From positions 55,185 to 119,184 of the forward strand of contig WTGO01000094.1 in NCBI GenBank assembly GCA_011523515.1: DNA of 64,000 nucleotides, in the 5' to 3' direction. The notes under the pieces were generated by a model. That model made no database searches. It worked only from the letters and a program-made list of their open reading frames with translations, and was not told the DNA's origin. This document shows positions 51,464 through 61,534 of this stretch, one piece after another. Positions within the stretch are counted from its first letter, which is position 1. Every line of letters begins with the position of its first letter. This stretch comes from Chloroflexota bacterium. Its GTDB lineage: Bacteria; Chloroflexota; Anaerolineae; Aggregatilineales; Phototrophicaceae. The translations under genes and the position numbers were made by a program.

Positions 51464-52972
51464 CTATTGCCCCAGTCCGTCGGGAAATACCGCCGAGATG
51501 TAAACGGACGGATCCTGGATCTGCTGCACCGTAGCGCTGACCAATTGAATCAGCGGCTCGGTAAAGATTGTACCCAGCAGCAGGCAAACGACAATGAGCA
51601 GAAGCGGCGCAAACAGGCTGTCTCCCTCGTCCTTGGTAGTGACCGTAGTCGGCAGCGGACTCTGCTGGAAGATTCGCTGCCAGGCGCGGATCATGTACAT
51701 CAGCGTCAGGATGCCGGCGCCGACCATGATGATCAGATTCTGCCAATCGCCGCTCTCGACGCCGCCCTGAATCAGCGTTAATTTGCTGATGAATCCATTA
51801 AAAGGCGGTACGCCCGCCAGCGACAGCCCGCCCAGCAGCACGAGCCAACCGAGCGCCCGAGGCAGGCGACTGCCGATACCGCTGATGTCGCCGAAATTGG
51901 CGGTTTTGGTCTTGGTGTAGCTGGCGACCACGCCCATCAGCATCAGCAGAGATGACTTGATAAAGGCGTGGTTGAAGGCGTAAACGATCGCGCCGATCAG
52001 CGCCAGTGTCCCGCCCCAGCCGATGCCGACCAGAATGAAGCCGATCTGGGCGAAGGTCGAATAGGCCAGCATTCGCTTGGCGTTGTAAGTGCGCAGGGCG
52101 CCCAGGCTGCCGAAGAGAATGCCGATGATGCCCAGCGTCGAAAGCCAAGGCTCCATGATATGCGCGTCCTTTACAAAGAGCAGCGTGACCAGGCGCAAAA
52201 TACCATAGACGCCGACCTTGACCACGATGGACGACAGCATCGCGCTGATCGGCGTCGGCGCGGTGGTGTGGAAATCGGGCTGCCAAAAGTGAAATGGGAA
52301 TACCGCGCTCTTCAGCAGAAACGCGCAAAGCAGCATCAGCGAAGAAGAGGCCGCCAGTATGGGTCGCTCTCCCGTCAGCAAGATCTGCGCGATCTGCGCC
52401 ATGTTCAGCGTGCCGAAGGTGGCGTAAAGGGAGGCGATGCCCAGTAGCAAGAAGAGCGTGCCCATCGAGCTGATGAGGATATACTTGAGCGCGGCTTCCA
52501 GCCCGTATTGGTCATCGGAGATGGCCGTCAGCGAGACTGACGCCAGCACCATCAGCTCCATAAATACGAAAAGCGTGAATAGGTCTCCGGTCAACATGGC
52601 GCCGACCAGGCCGACTTCCATCAACAGGAACAGCGGAATAAAGGCGGGGTACGTCATGCATTTGTCGTGGCCGCGAAAGGTATAGAGCAGGCCGCCGACC
52701 ATGATGGTGGTCACCATGAAGGCAAAGAGCGCGCCCAATTTGTCCGCCACCAGGACGATGCCGTAAGGCGGCATCCAGTTGCCCAAGGCATAAGTCTGCA
52801 CACCGACGTCATGAACCTGCACCAATAGCGACATGCTGAACACCCAGGCGATCAGTCCCGTCAACACGCCGATCGAGCGCTGCAAACGGTTGGAATTGGC
52901 GAAGATCAAGGCGATGATCGCACCGACCAGCGGCGTTACCAAGGAACCTAGCAGCAGTGTGCTGTTTGCCAT
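51464..52972 (-). CDS. mnhD: Mrp Na+/H+ antiporter subunit D
   Basis: A 502-residue protein of the NuoN/MrpD type with about 14 helices. Key acidic and lysine residues lie in the helices around VFMELMVLASVSLTAISDDQ and LKSAVFPFHFWQPDFHTTAP; the long-range Lys is in YAFNHAFIKSSLLML. It forms one of the proton/ion channels. It is separated by 66 bases from mnhE. Confidence 0.93.
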   Translation of the reverse strand: MANSTLLLGSLVTPLVGAIIALIFANSNRLQRSIGVLTGLIAWVFSMSLLVQVHDVGVQTYALGNWMPPYGIVLVADKLGALFAFMVTTIMVGGLLYTFRGHDKCMTYPAFIPLFLLMEVGLVGAMLTGDLFTLFVFMELMVLASVSLTAISDDQYGLEAALKYILISSMGTLFLLLGIASLYATFGTLNMAQIAQILLTGERPILAASSSLMLLCAFLLKSAVFPFHFWQPDFHTTAPTPISAMLSSIVVKVGVYGILRLVTLLFVKDAHIMEPWLSTLGIIGILFGSLGALRTYNAKRMLAYSTFAQIGFILVGIGWGGTLALIGAIVYAFNHAFIKSSLLMLMGVVASYTKTKTANFGDISGIGSRLPRALGWLVLLGGLSLAGVPPFNGFISKLTLIQGGVESGDWQNLIIMVGAGILTLMYMIRAWQRIFQQSPLPTTVTTKDEGDSLFAPLLLIVVCLLLGTIFTEPLIQLVSATVQQIQDPSVYISAVFPDGLGQ

Positions 52973-53024
52973 AGTTGCCGGACTTTACATTTCCACGAAT
53001 TGCATGGTATTGAACAGAACCCTA

Positions 53025-53372
53025 TCAGTGCTTCAGTTTATTGATATCGTTCGAATCCACGGTGTCATATCGGCGCGAGATCATGTTGACGAATCCCAGA
53101 ACCAGCGAAAAACTACCGAAGCTGACCACGATCGCCGTCAGTATCAGCGCCTGAATCAGCGGATCGCTCGTGCTACGACCGGCCTCTACGTTGCTGACAT
53201 AGGGCGCGAATTCACCCTCAAAAGCGCCGACAGCCACGAAGAACAAGTTGATGGCTGAGAAGAGAATGGCGAATCCAATGGCCGCCTTGATCAGGTCGCG
53301 GCGCAGCAGCTGGAATACACCAATGCCAAACAACATGCCAATGGCGATGGCGAACATAAACTCAATCATCAT
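53025..53372 (-). CDS. mnhC: Mrp Na+/H+ antiporter subunit C
   Basis: A 115-residue NuoK-like protein with three helices. FAIAIGMLFGIGVFQLLRRD and the DPLIQALILTAIVVSFG segment are characteristic of MnhC. It lies between mnhA-B and mnhD, which confirms the standard order. Confidence 0.92.
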   Translation of the reverse strand: MMIEFMFAIAIGMLFGIGVFQLLRRDLIKAAIGFAILFSAINLFFVAVGAFEGEFAPYVSNVEAGRSTSDPLIQALILTAIVVSFGSFSLVLGFVNMISRRYDTVDSNDINKLKH

Positions 53373-53424
53373 TTAGCCCTTTCCGCTCGCAGTGATTTTG
53401 CACAATTCCTGACTTCGCCAGCGA

Positions 53425-56355
53425 TCATCCGCCCGTGGCCTCGGCCGGTTCGGTCGATTGCGGCCCGCCATTGGAGCGCGCGGCGGGATAAGCGATCGCC
53501 TCCATGATGATGCCCAGGCCGCCCATCACGGTAATCGCAATGGCGATTTCAAATATCAGCGACGAGGTGATGTGCAAGCCAAAGGATCCGACCAGCTCGT
53601 AAATGCCCAAAACCTTGTCGTATTGAACATGCCCCATGAAACCCCTGCCCAGTATTATCGGGATAGCGGCGTTGACGATGGCGATGACCAGACCCAGTCG
53701 AGTGATAATCTCCGGGCGGAACCAAGGCAGCTGGCGCCTGGCCTCGTCATATCCCAGCACGATATACCAAAGCGAGATGGCCAAGCCAATAGTGACCCCC
53801 GCCGTGAAGCCGTCGCCTGGCCCAATCCCGCCATACAGGATCTGTGCGATTCCGATTAATATGGCGATCGGCAAGACAATATACGAAACCGTGCGTGTGA
53901 AAGGCGTCGAGAGACTGGTGGCGTCGTGTATTTCGTCCACGACCTCGTCGTTAAATTCGTGCAGGCTCGATACCTGCGCCGTGCGCGGGACGAAGGCGCT
54001 GCCGCTTTGACGACCGCGCGCCAGCAGCGTCAATACGCCCAACGCGGCCGTCGTAAATACGGCGATCTCCAGCAGCGTATCCGTTCCTCTGAAGTCCGCC
54101 ACGATGGCGCCGACTACATCTTCGGTGGCGACGACGTGCGTATGCTCCAAGTGCCATTGGGCGACGCTCTGTTGCTCGGGCCGGCTCTGCAGCGCGATTA
54201 GCGCGAAGATGAATACGGCGCCGCCGATCGTGATCGAAATGACCAGATCCCGAACCAGCCCGAAGTTATAATCGTGGCGGCCGGACCACAAGCTCTGAAT
54301 AGCGTTGAAGCGCGTGCGGGTACGGATGCGACCCAGCATGATGATGATCAGCACGGTGGCCATGGTTTCCACCAGCAGTTGCACCAGCGCTACGTCAGGA
54401 GCGTGTTCAATCAGGAAGATTACGCCAATGGCGTACCCAATCACGCCGTATGCGATAGCCGCCTTGACATGTTCGCGGACGACGACCGTCAGAATGCCGG
54501 CGGTCACAGTCAGGATTAGCATGAATGCCTTGGCCAGGTCCGTAATCGTCAGCGACAAGTCGCGCGGGATGAAACTTTGGCCCGCGGCCACCGACGATAG
54601 CGTGCCGGACGCGATCAGGACAAAAGAAACGGCGCCCAAGATTATTACCAGATAATAGCGAACGAATCCTGACTGCGTATGCAGCACGGTGCGGCCGGCC
54701 CAGCCGATATATTCCAGCATTTCGTCATAAATCATGTCGCACGACAGGGGAAAGCCGATGCGCGCGATCAAGGGTTTCCGCATCACAAAGAGCGCAAACC
54801 CGGCAAGCAGAACGCCCAGGCTCAGCAAGAATACTTCGTTGACGCCGGCAAACAGATACAGCTCGAAGGATTTGGGCGCGGCCGGCTCCAGCAGCGGCAC
54901 GATGACCGGCTCAAGCAAGAAACCCAGGGTCAGCGACAATCCCGACAGTATCAATGGGCTCAGTCTGATCAGCGCTGGCGGCTGATGAAAATGTATCTTG
55001 TGCCGCGGCCGCCTAAGAAAGACATCGTAGATCAGCATGTAAGCCGCCATGGCGGTAAAGGCGGTACTGAATAGCACGCCCAGCATCACCAGCGGGGTCC
55101 AGCGCCCCTCATAGTGCAGCATGGCGTCAAGCAAGACCTCTTTGGCGACGAAGCCCATCAGAAAGGGCATACCAGCCATTGACAGCGCCGAGATGACAGT
55201 GACGGCGAACATCGCCGGCATCCGCTTTCGCAATCCCCCCAGCTTGTCAATGAAGCGTGTGCCGGTCGCATGATCGATTGTGCCGGCAGCCAGGAAGAGC
55301 GCCGACTTATAAAGCGCATGCGCGATGATGCCCACCAGGGCCGCCTTTACGCCGTTTTGACCCGGCAGCCCCAGCATGGCAACAATCGCGCCCAGTTTGC
55401 TAACGGTGGAATACGCCAACAGTGCTTTGAGGTCGCGTTGTTTCACTGCAAAATATGCGCCGACCAGCATGGTCAGCAGCCCGATGGTAAGCAACGCGCT
55501 TGGCCAGAGCTCGTTCTGGTACATCACCGGCGAAAGTCGAGCGAACAAATAGATGCCGGCTTTGACCATGGTGGCGCTGTGCAGATAGGCGCTGGCCGGT
55601 GTAGGCGCGCTCATGGCGCCGGGCAGCCAAAAATGGAAGGGGAATTGCGCGCTTTTGGTGAAGCCGCCCAACATGATCAGAATAGCGAAGAGCGTATACC
55701 AATCGTGTTGCGCCAAAGCCGAAGCGCGCAGAATGTCCGAGAGATCGGCGGCTATTCGTGTCCCGTCATCGGGATGCAGAATCTGTCCGGCAGCCACGCT
55801 CAGCATGATGATGCCGATGATCAGCGCCAATGCGCCGCCGCCGGTGACGAATAACGCTTTGAAAGCGCCGGCCCGCGACTCGGCGTCGTCCGCGCCTTTG
55901 AAGCCGATGAGCACGAAAGATGTGACGCTGGTCAACTCCCAGGCGACAAACATCATCAACAAATTGCCGGACAGCACAACGCTTAGCATGGCGCCGGAGA
56001 AACCCGACAGCCAAACCATGAAGCGGTTATACTCCGCGCTCTGGTCGAAATAGTAGCCGGTGTAGAAGAAAATTAGCGCGCCCACGCCCGTAATGATGAG
56101 TCCAAAGAGCAACGATAAGCCATCAAGGTAGAATGACAGACTGATGCCCAGCGATGGCGCCCAGTCAAAAACCTGGATGACCGCGCCTTGATCCTGGACA
56201 CGCGGCAGAAAACTCAGCAGCCAAACAAAGAGCGCAGTCATCACCAGCGACGAAAGTAGCGTCTGAGTCGTCTTGCTAAGTGTGCTTTGCGCAGCGGGCA
56301 GCGCAAGCGCCAGGGCCAGAATGAAAGGTGCGGCGGCGATAAAGATAAGTTCCAT
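53425..56355 (-). CDS. mnhA: Mrp Na+/H+ antiporter fused subunits A and B
   Basis: A 976-residue protein. The first ~560 residues are the NuoL/MrpA proton-channel part (LLMMFVAWELTSVTSFVLIG, QFPFHFWLPGAMSAPTPASA). The next ~200 hold the extra MrpA helices (HVKAAIAYGVIGYAIGVIFL). The last ~140 form an MnhB domain (VSYIVLPIAILIGIAQILYG, GPGDGFTAGVTIG). B is usually a separate gene in Firmicutes; fusion as here is known in other groups. It starts the six-protein antiporter operon, which exports Na+ in exchange for protons and supports pH and salt tolerance. Confidence 0.93.
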   Translation of the reverse strand: MELIFIAAAPFILALALALPAAQSTLSKTTQTLLSSLVMTALFVWLLSFLPRVQDQGAVIQVFDWAPSLGISLSFYLDGLSLLFGLIITGVGALIFFYTGYYFDQSAEYNRFMVWLSGFSGAMLSVVLSGNLLMMFVAWELTSVTSFVLIGFKGADDAESRAGAFKALFVTGGGALALIIGIIMLSVAAGQILHPDDGTRIAADLSDILRASALAQHDWYTLFAILIMLGGFTKSAQFPFHFWLPGAMSAPTPASAYLHSATMVKAGIYLFARLSPVMYQNELWPSALLTIGLLTMLVGAYFAVKQRDLKALLAYSTVSKLGAIVAMLGLPGQNGVKAALVGIIAHALYKSALFLAAGTIDHATGTRFIDKLGGLRKRMPAMFAVTVISALSMAGMPFLMGFVAKEVLLDAMLHYEGRWTPLVMLGVLFSTAFTAMAAYMLIYDVFLRRPRHKIHFHQPPALIRLSPLILSGLSLTLGFLLEPVIVPLLEPAAPKSFELYLFAGVNEVFLLSLGVLLAGFALFVMRKPLIARIGFPLSCDMIYDEMLEYIGWAGRTVLHTQSGFVRYYLVIILGAVSFVLIASGTLSSVAAGQSFIPRDLSLTITDLAKAFMLILTVTAGILTVVVREHVKAAIAYGVIGYAIGVIFLIEHAPDVALVQLLVETMATVLIIIMLGRIRTRTRFNAIQSLWSGRHDYNFGLVRDLVISITIGGAVFIFALIALQSRPEQQSVAQWHLEHTHVVATEDVVGAIVADFRGTDTLLEIAVFTTAALGVLTLLARGRQSGSAFVPRTAQVSSLHEFNDEVVDEIHDATSLSTPFTRTVSYIVLPIAILIGIAQILYGGIGPGDGFTAGVTIGLAISLWYIVLGYDEARRQLPWFRPEIITRLGLVIAIVNAAIPIILGRGFMGHVQYDKVLGIYELVGSFGLHITSSLIFEIAIAITVMGGLGIIMEAIAYPAARSNGGPQSTEPAEATGG

Positions 56356-56602
56356 GCGGGTTTGAAATTTGCTCGGTTACGTTATTTGCGCGCCGGTGAT
56401 CGGCCCAGACCTATTCCACGGCAAAGCAAGGTCAAGGCTACCTACAAAGCGCGGCCATTCAATGGCTAAAAGTAATAATCGCAGCCAGAAAAATTTGTGA
56501 ATACGCGGCAGTCCAAGGCGGCGGCTTTGGCGGGCGATTCTGCCAAGCGCGTTCACCGTGTCGGATTCCCAATCGTAGAAAGGTCCCATTGCCCCCTGAT
56601 TC

Positions 56603-57640
56603 TCAATTCGCCAGACGCTGCTTGAGCGCTGCGGTCAGCGCAGGCACGACCTCGTACAAGTCGCCGACGATACCGTAACGCGCCAACTTGAAAATCGGCG
56701 CCTCGGCGTCTTTGTTGATCGCGACGATAATCTTGCTGCCGCGCATACCCGCCTGATGTTGAATGGCGCCGCTGATGCCGCAGGCGATATACAAATCGGG
56801 ATTGACTACCTTGCCCGTCTGGCCAACCTGATGGTCGTAGGGGATGTAGCCGGCGTCCACTGCTGCGCGGCTCGCGCCGACCGCCGCGCCCAGCACATTC
56901 GCCAAAGGGCGCAGTGTATTTTCGTAGCCGTCTTTGGCTTTCCAAATGTTGGCGTCGTCACCGCTTATCCCATCGGGCGGGGATTTCGGGTTATTGGCCA
57001 TGCCCCGCCCGCCGCTGACGATGATGGCGGCGTCTGCTAGATTCACCTTGCCAAGCTCGGAGGCGAAACTTTCGATTTCAGTGGCAATTGCATCGGCTAC
57101 AGCGACAGCTTTGGCTGATTCCAGCTTTGGCTCGGCGCCGTTTTCCGCTGCCACAGGCGGGAATGCGCGCCCCCTTATGGTGACGAAAGTCGTCGCTGTA
57201 TTGGCGGTCATGTCCATCAATACTTTGCCGGCATAGGCCGGGCGCGTCCCGATGAGCCGTCCGTCTTCCAAGCGCAAGTCGATCACATCGGAGATGAGTC
57301 CGCTGTCAGTATCCGCTGCCGCGCTAGCCAACAGCTCGCGTCCGCGATTGCTGGCGACCGCAACCACCGCGCTGGGACGATGTGTCGCCACCAAATCGCT
57401 TAGCAGCGCCGCGTAGCTCTCCAGACGATAATCGCGCACGAGTTCGTCAGTGCATACGATGGCGTTTGCGGCCCCGTATTGCCCCGCCGCGCCGGCGATG
57501 GATTCCGCATTTTCGCCGAAGACGAGCGCCGTGATATCGGTCGCCTTGGCCTCGGCGATTGACCTGGCGGCGCCCAACGCTTCCCAACTGCTTGATAGCG
57601 CGCGACCCTCGAAAGTTTCAATCCAGACGAAGACGCTCAC
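56603..57640 (-). CDS. etfA: electron transfer flavoprotein alpha subunit
   Basis: A 345-residue EtfA. Start GTG 57640 overlaps the etfB stop (GTGA) and has AGGAG upstream; the longer open frame is spurious. The FAD-binding C-terminal half contains VSGGRGMANN, GASRAAVDAGYIPYDHQVGQ, ISGAIQHQAGMRGSK and INKDAEAPIFKLA. It takes electrons from acyl-CoA dehydrogenases or related flavoenzymes and passes them on. No partner oxidoreductase is adjacent. The 247 bases between this gene and mnhA hold no gene I can support. Confidence 0.95.
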   Translation of the reverse strand: MSVFVWIETFEGRALSSSWEALGAARSIAEAKATDITALVFGENAESIAGAAGQYGAANAIVCTDELVRDYRLESYAALLSDLVATHRPSAVVAVASNRGRELLASAAADTDSGLISDVIDLRLEDGRLIGTRPAYAGKVLMDMTANTATTFVTIRGRAFPPVAAENGAEPKLESAKAVAVADAIATEIESFASELGKVNLADAAIIVSGGRGMANNPKSPPDGISGDDANIWKAKDGYENTLRPLANVLGAAVGASRAAVDAGYIPYDHQVGQTGKVVNPDLYIACGISGAIQHQAGMRGSKIIVAINKDAEAPIFKLARYGIVGDLYEVVPALTAALKQRLAN

Positions 57641-58419
57641 AGGACTTTCTCCTCGAACAGTCGCTCGACCAAGACTTGCGTCTTGGCCTCCATGTCGCCG
57701 GCTGCAATGATTTCTGTCGAAACTTCCCGGGCCGGCGGATTCGCATATCCCAGGACCGCCGTAGCCGCCTGCGGCAAGTCGATACCCAGGTCCGACGCCG
57801 TCCAAACGGGAATTGTCGCCTTGGCCGCCTTGCGGATACCGAGAAAGTTGGGATAGCGCGGCTCGTTGATGCCCTTCATCACTGAGATGACCGCCGGCAG
57901 CTTGGCCGAGACTACTTGCTTGCCTTGCTCCAGCATTTTTTCGACTTTGATCACGCCCGCCGCGTAATCCGCTTCCAGGATGGCCGAGACGTAGCTGAGC
58001 ATGGTCCAGCCCAGCCGCCGCGCCAACTGATAGGTATGCTGATCGGTGGCCACATCGACGCTTTCCTTGCCAAATATGACCAGGTCGACAGCGCCGATTT
58101 TGCCGATAGCGCCGGCCGCCAGCGCAGACCACACCAGGCTGTCATTTATGTCGGCCTTCGCTTCTTCGACCCGCAACGCATTCTTGATGCCCATCGCCAT
58201 GCTGTGCTTCAAGGCGTCGTTGTGCAATTCCGAGCCGATGGCGATCACCGTCGACTCGCCGCCGCCGGAGTTCGCCTGCACGATAGTTTCTTCCAATGAG
58301 TATTCGTCCCAGGGATTGACGACGGTGGCGACGTCTCCCCAGGTGACATTCCCATCCGCGTCCACCCATACTTTGGCGGCGGTGTCCGGCGTACTTCTTG
58401 TGAATGTTACGACATGCAC
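57637..58419 (-). CDS. etfB: electron transfer flavoprotein beta subunit
   Basis: A 260-residue EtfB. I use GTG 58419, about ten bases after AGGAG; GTG 58428 is too close to that site. NPWDEYSLEETIVQ and VIFGKESVDVATDQ are typical, and the end has the family's DLPQAATAVLGYANPP. Together with EtfA it binds FAD and AMP. The two genes are translationally coupled. Confidence 0.93.
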   Translation of the reverse strand: MHVVTFTRSTPDTAAKVWVDADGNVTWGDVATVVNPWDEYSLEETIVQANSGGGESTVIAIGSELHNDALKHSMAMGIKNALRVEEAKADINDSLVWSALAAGAIGKIGAVDLVIFGKESVDVATDQHTYQLARRLGWTMLSYVSAILEADYAAGVIKVEKMLEQGKQVVSAKLPAVISVMKGINEPRYPNFLGIRKAAKATIPVWTASDLGIDLPQAATAVLGYANPPAREVSTEIIAAGDMEAKTQVLVERLFEEKVL

Positions 58420-58481
58420 CGGTGGCACTCTCCTGATTCTTAGTCGTCTGGCCGGTATTGTACACGCAACTGACGTTCAAT

Positions 58482-59075
58482 CTAATACCTGCTGAATTCT
58501 GCGCCAGTCTTCTCGATATCCACGGAATCGGGCAGGCCGGTTAATTCGTTGACCAGCGCTGCAGTCAGGCAGCAATTAGCCAGCTTGGCATCGGCGAAAT
58601 TCGCGCCGCGCAAGTCCGCGCCCCACAAGTTAGCGTCGCTCAGATCGGCCGCCTGAAATGAACAGCCTTGCAAATTGGCCCGGGCGAAATTCGCGCCGCT
58701 CAGATTCGCGCCCGCAAAATTCGCCACGGCTAAGTCCGCATCGCGTAAATTCGCCTCGCGCAGATCGGACCGCTCAAAGTTGGCGCCCCGAAGTTCGCAA
58801 TAGCCGAAGTACGCGCCCGCCAGCTTGGCGCCATGGAACTGCGCGCTCGGCATTTTGGAAGACGCCAGCATGATGTTGCTGACCTCGAGTAAGGACCAAT
58901 CGACGCCATGCAGGCTACCGTCTTGATGCGCCAGGCGTTCTCTCAGAATCTCGATCAGCGCGTGCTTCGCGCCTTCACTGTCGCCGATTTTGATGCGCGT
59001 GATAATCTCGTCCGTAGGGACGAATTTAAAGCGCAGCGAATTGATCGTCCGGTGTATGCGATGGGGAAGGCGCAT
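58482..59075 (-). CDS. pentapeptide-repeat protein
   Basis: A 197-residue protein. From about residue 75 to 180 it consists of A(D/N)LxxA-type pentapeptides (for example LREANLRDADLAVANFAGAN), which form a right-handed square beta-helix. The N-terminal ~65 residues are basic and unrelated to the repeat. There is no membrane segment. Function unknown; some members bind DNA gyrase, but nothing shows that here. Confidence 0.9.
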   Translation of the reverse strand: MRLPHRIHRTINSLRFKFVPTDEIITRIKIGDSEGAKHALIEILRERLAHQDGSLHGVDWSLLEVSNIMLASSKMPSAQFHGAKLAGAYFGYCELRGANFERSDLREANLRDADLAVANFAGANLSGANFARANLQGCSFQAADLSDANLWGADLRGANFADAKLANCCLTAALVNELTGLPDSVDIEKTGAEFSRY

Positions 59076-59283
59076 TGATATGACTCGTATCAGTGTCTAC
59101 CGCCTGAAATGGTAGCCCGTGCGCAATCCGCGTACAAGATGAGACTGCCGCGAGCGCCTTTGGCTAGATTGATTATGTCTGTACAGCGTTTTTTTGTGAG
59201 TTTGTGCCATTAGGGTTATGCGCCACGTTCGCTATGCTACAGGTGGCGCAAAAGGAACATCCGACCTTCTGAGACTTTCTTCT

Positions 59284-59817
59284 ATGGCGATCGCGGCGAG
59301 AAACGCTGAGTTGCTTATAACCACGTACCTGGAAATGACCAGTCCCGATCATTTTATGCCGGCTTATATTCGGGCGGGCGATGTTGAAATTGTAAAGATG
59401 GAGATGCCCGATCTCGGCTTTTACAAGTTTCTTTATCAGTCCGTGGGTGAGGAGTGGGCCTGGCGGGATCGTTTGCAGATGTCCAATGCCGAGCTGCGCC
59501 AAGTATTGACCTCGGCTGACACACAAGTTCACGTCTTGTACGTCAGCGGCTCGCCGGCCGGTTACGTCGAGTTGTTCCGTCACGATGACGGTGCAGTCGA
59601 AATCGTCTACTTCGGTCTGCGGCGCGACTATATGGGACGCGGCCTGGGCAAGCACCTGCTAAGCTACGGGGTGGCCCGCGCTTGGGAAATGGACGCGCAA
59701 CGGGTTTGGCTGCATACCTGTAACCTGGACGGCCCTCACGCGCTGGCGAATTATCAGAAGCGTGGTTTCCGCACTTATGATGTCGTCGAAGAGCCAATGC
59801 CCGAGCTCTACACCTAA
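59284..59817 (+). CDS. GNAT family N-acetyltransferase
   Basis: A 177-residue GNAT from ATG 59284, with the frame open to 59218. LITTYLEMTSPDHFMPA and the acetyl-CoA loop GLRRDYMGRGLGKHLL are clear, ending NYQKRGFRTYDVVEEP. The opening TTYLEMT is typical of a subgroup found beside sugar and antibiotic genes, but the substrate is unknown. Its stop overlaps the end of the LLM gene on the other strand by four bases. Confidence 0.85.
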   Translation: MAIAARNAELLITTYLEMTSPDHFMPAYIRAGDVEIVKMEMPDLGFYKFLYQSVGEEWAWRDRLQMSNAELRQVLTSADTQVHVLYVSGSPAGYVELFRHDDGAVEIVYFGLRRDYMGRGLGKHLLSYGVARAWEMDAQRVWLHTCNLDGPHALANYQKRGFRTYDVVEEPMPELYT

Positions 59818-60812
59818 CAGCCGGCCATTATCGCTGCGATCAGCCCGCTATTCTCGTTGCTCAATTCCAAGCTGACGCGATCGGCCAAGCCCGCATAACG
59901 CTCTCTGATTCGGTCGAGCACATCTTGCGGTTGCGCCACAATGGCGATGGCCTCGACGATCTCGTCCGGAATCAACTGATGCAGTTTGTTCGTTTGACCC
60001 GCACGTGCCAGTTGCTCCAGATCCTCGGCGGCGATATCCCAGCGATGGCTTGTTGATACCTGGCGAAATGCCGCGCTCCCAGCCGCCGATGCGATACGCA
60101 GCTTTAATCGGCGCATCGCATCGCTGGCGCCGGCGTCGTCAACGCCGCTGGCGATCATCACCGGGACGGTGAGCGCGAAGTTATTGTCAGCGCGCTGCAT
60201 GCTGCGCAAGCCGGCAGCAACAGCCGGCTTTACCACTTCGCTAAGGAAATCCGCGGTATGCAAAGCGCTCACCTGCAAACCCTGGCAGAGCGCGCCTGCC
60301 AGCTCAGCGACCTGCGGCCTCATGCCTGTCAGATATATTGGGACTTCCGGATGCTCAATCGGACCCGGGTTGAAGAAAGGCGTCATTAAGCGAAAGGTGT
60401 AATACTCGCCGCGATAGCGTAGGCGCGCGTCAGTTTGAAAGGTGTTCCAGATTGCGCGCAATCCTTCAATATATTCGCGCATGCGTGCCGTGCCGGCGGG
60501 CTCATCTGGCGCGTCCAATCCCAGGAGGAAACGCCCGTCTGACTGTCGCGCCAGATCCCATGCGATCTGCGCGGTCACCATCGGACTGCGCGGGATAGCG
60601 ACCGCGCCTTGCGCGCCCAGCTGAAACTTGCTGGTCTCCTTCGCCGCAATGGTCAGCGAAAAGAAAGGATTGTGCGCCTGCTCCGCTACCCAGGCGGCGG
60701 CGAATCCCAAGCGTTCAGCTCGCAGGATCAAGTCCGCGTCAGCGCGCAGGCTGTTGGAGGGAGAGATACGCGCATCGAGTTTCATGGCGCTCGATCCAGT
60801 TGCCTGCGTCAT
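59814..60812 (-). CDS. luciferase-like (LLM) flavin monooxygenase
   Basis: A 332-residue TIM-barrel LLM protein. I choose ATG 60812, whose ATGA overlaps the stop of the YgjP gene. FAAAWVAEQAHNPFFSLTI and LARQSDGRFLLGLDA are shared closely with the second LLM gene two genes away. The Asn-Pro-Phe-(Phe/Leu) motif suggests the F420-dependent subgroup, but FMN is possible. Substrate unknown. Confidence 0.85.
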   Translation of the reverse strand: MTQATGSSAMKLDARISPSNSLRADADLILRAERLGFAAAWVAEQAHNPFFSLTIAAKETSKFQLGAQGAVAIPRSPMVTAQIAWDLARQSDGRFLLGLDAPDEPAGTARMREYIEGLRAIWNTFQTDARLRYRGEYYTFRLMTPFFNPGPIEHPEVPIYLTGMRPQVAELAGALCQGLQVSALHTADFLSEVVKPAVAAGLRSMQRADNNFALTVPVMIASGVDDAGASDAMRRLKLRIASAAGSAAFRQVSTSHRWDIAAEDLEQLARAGQTNKLHQLIPDEIVEAIAIVAQPQDVLDRIRERYAGLADRVSLELSNENSGLIAAIMAGC

Positions 60813-61534
60813 AGAATCAGTCTGGCGCCGTTTCGTTTGAACCAACTGCGCCAATGGCGAAAGTTGGGTGAACAGGACTCGACCAGCGCCCAGAAGGCCG
60901 GGCTGTGGTTCAATACGCGCAGATGGCAAAGTTCATGCACAATGACGTAGTCAATCGCACCCGCAGGCGCCATCATGAGACGCAGGTTGAGATTGATATT
61001 TCCTCTCGAAGAGCAGCTGCCCCAACGTGTCTTCTGGTTCTTTACGCGAACGCGCGCGAATCGGAATCCATAGGCCGCCGCCAACACGCTTACTCGCGCC
61101 GGCAGATAGTCGACCGCCAAGGCCCGGTAGCACGCTTCGACGGCCTGTCGACGCGCGGCCAGATCAACGGCGTCAAGACTATCGGGGCTGGACAGCACCA
61201 GGGATGCGTCGCGTACTTCGACCTTGATGCCTTTGGTTTCTGGAGCCATCAGGAGCTTGAAGGCATGCGGTTTGCCTAGTACATAAAAAACGTCGCCGGC
61301 CTCGTAATTCCTGGTCGGCAATCTCTCCGCTTCGTCGCGAAATCTCTTGTAGTTGGCAAGCACCCAGTCCGACTTTTCAGCGAGGATTGCTTCCGGCGCG
61401 GAACTGTCAACCCCAAGCGGATATACGACCTCCAAGCCGTCGCGTTGGCTATAGCGCACGCTAATGCGCTTGGCGCGTTTGCTCACGCGTACGCTGTAGG
61501 CGACGGTAATCTCGCCAAATTCAACTTCCGGCAT
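60809..61534 (-). CDS. YgjP/SprT-like M48 metallopeptidase
   Basis: A 241-residue protein of the YgjP (DUF45) family. The zinc motif HELCH is at residues 200-204 with a further His at 210 in LRVLNHSPAFW, and TRWGSCSSRGNINLN is the family signature. It is cytoplasmic. It shares its first and last bases with the two LLM genes, so all three are translated in step. Role unknown. Confidence 0.9.
   Translation of the reverse strand: MPEVEFGEITVAYSVRVSKRAKRISVRYSQRDGLEVVYPLGVDSSAPEAILAEKSDWVLANYKRFRDEAERLPTRNYEAGDVFYVLGKPHAFKLLMAPETKGIKVEVRDASLVLSSPDSLDAVDLAARRQAVEACYRALAVDYLPARVSVLAAAYGFRFARVRVKNQKTRWGSCSSRGNINLNLRLMMAPAGAIDYVIVHELCHLRVLNHSPAFWALVESCSPNFRHWRSWFKRNGARLIL

Noticed and set aside
56377..56589. 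70-residue minus-strand frame between etfA and mnhA
   Set aside because: The possible ribosome site is too close to the ATG and the sequence matches nothing known; it cannot be supported as a gene.
57641..58132. N-terminal extension of etfA to 509 residues
   Set aside because: The extension overlaps etfB in another frame; GTG 57640 with AGGAG gives a normal EtfA.
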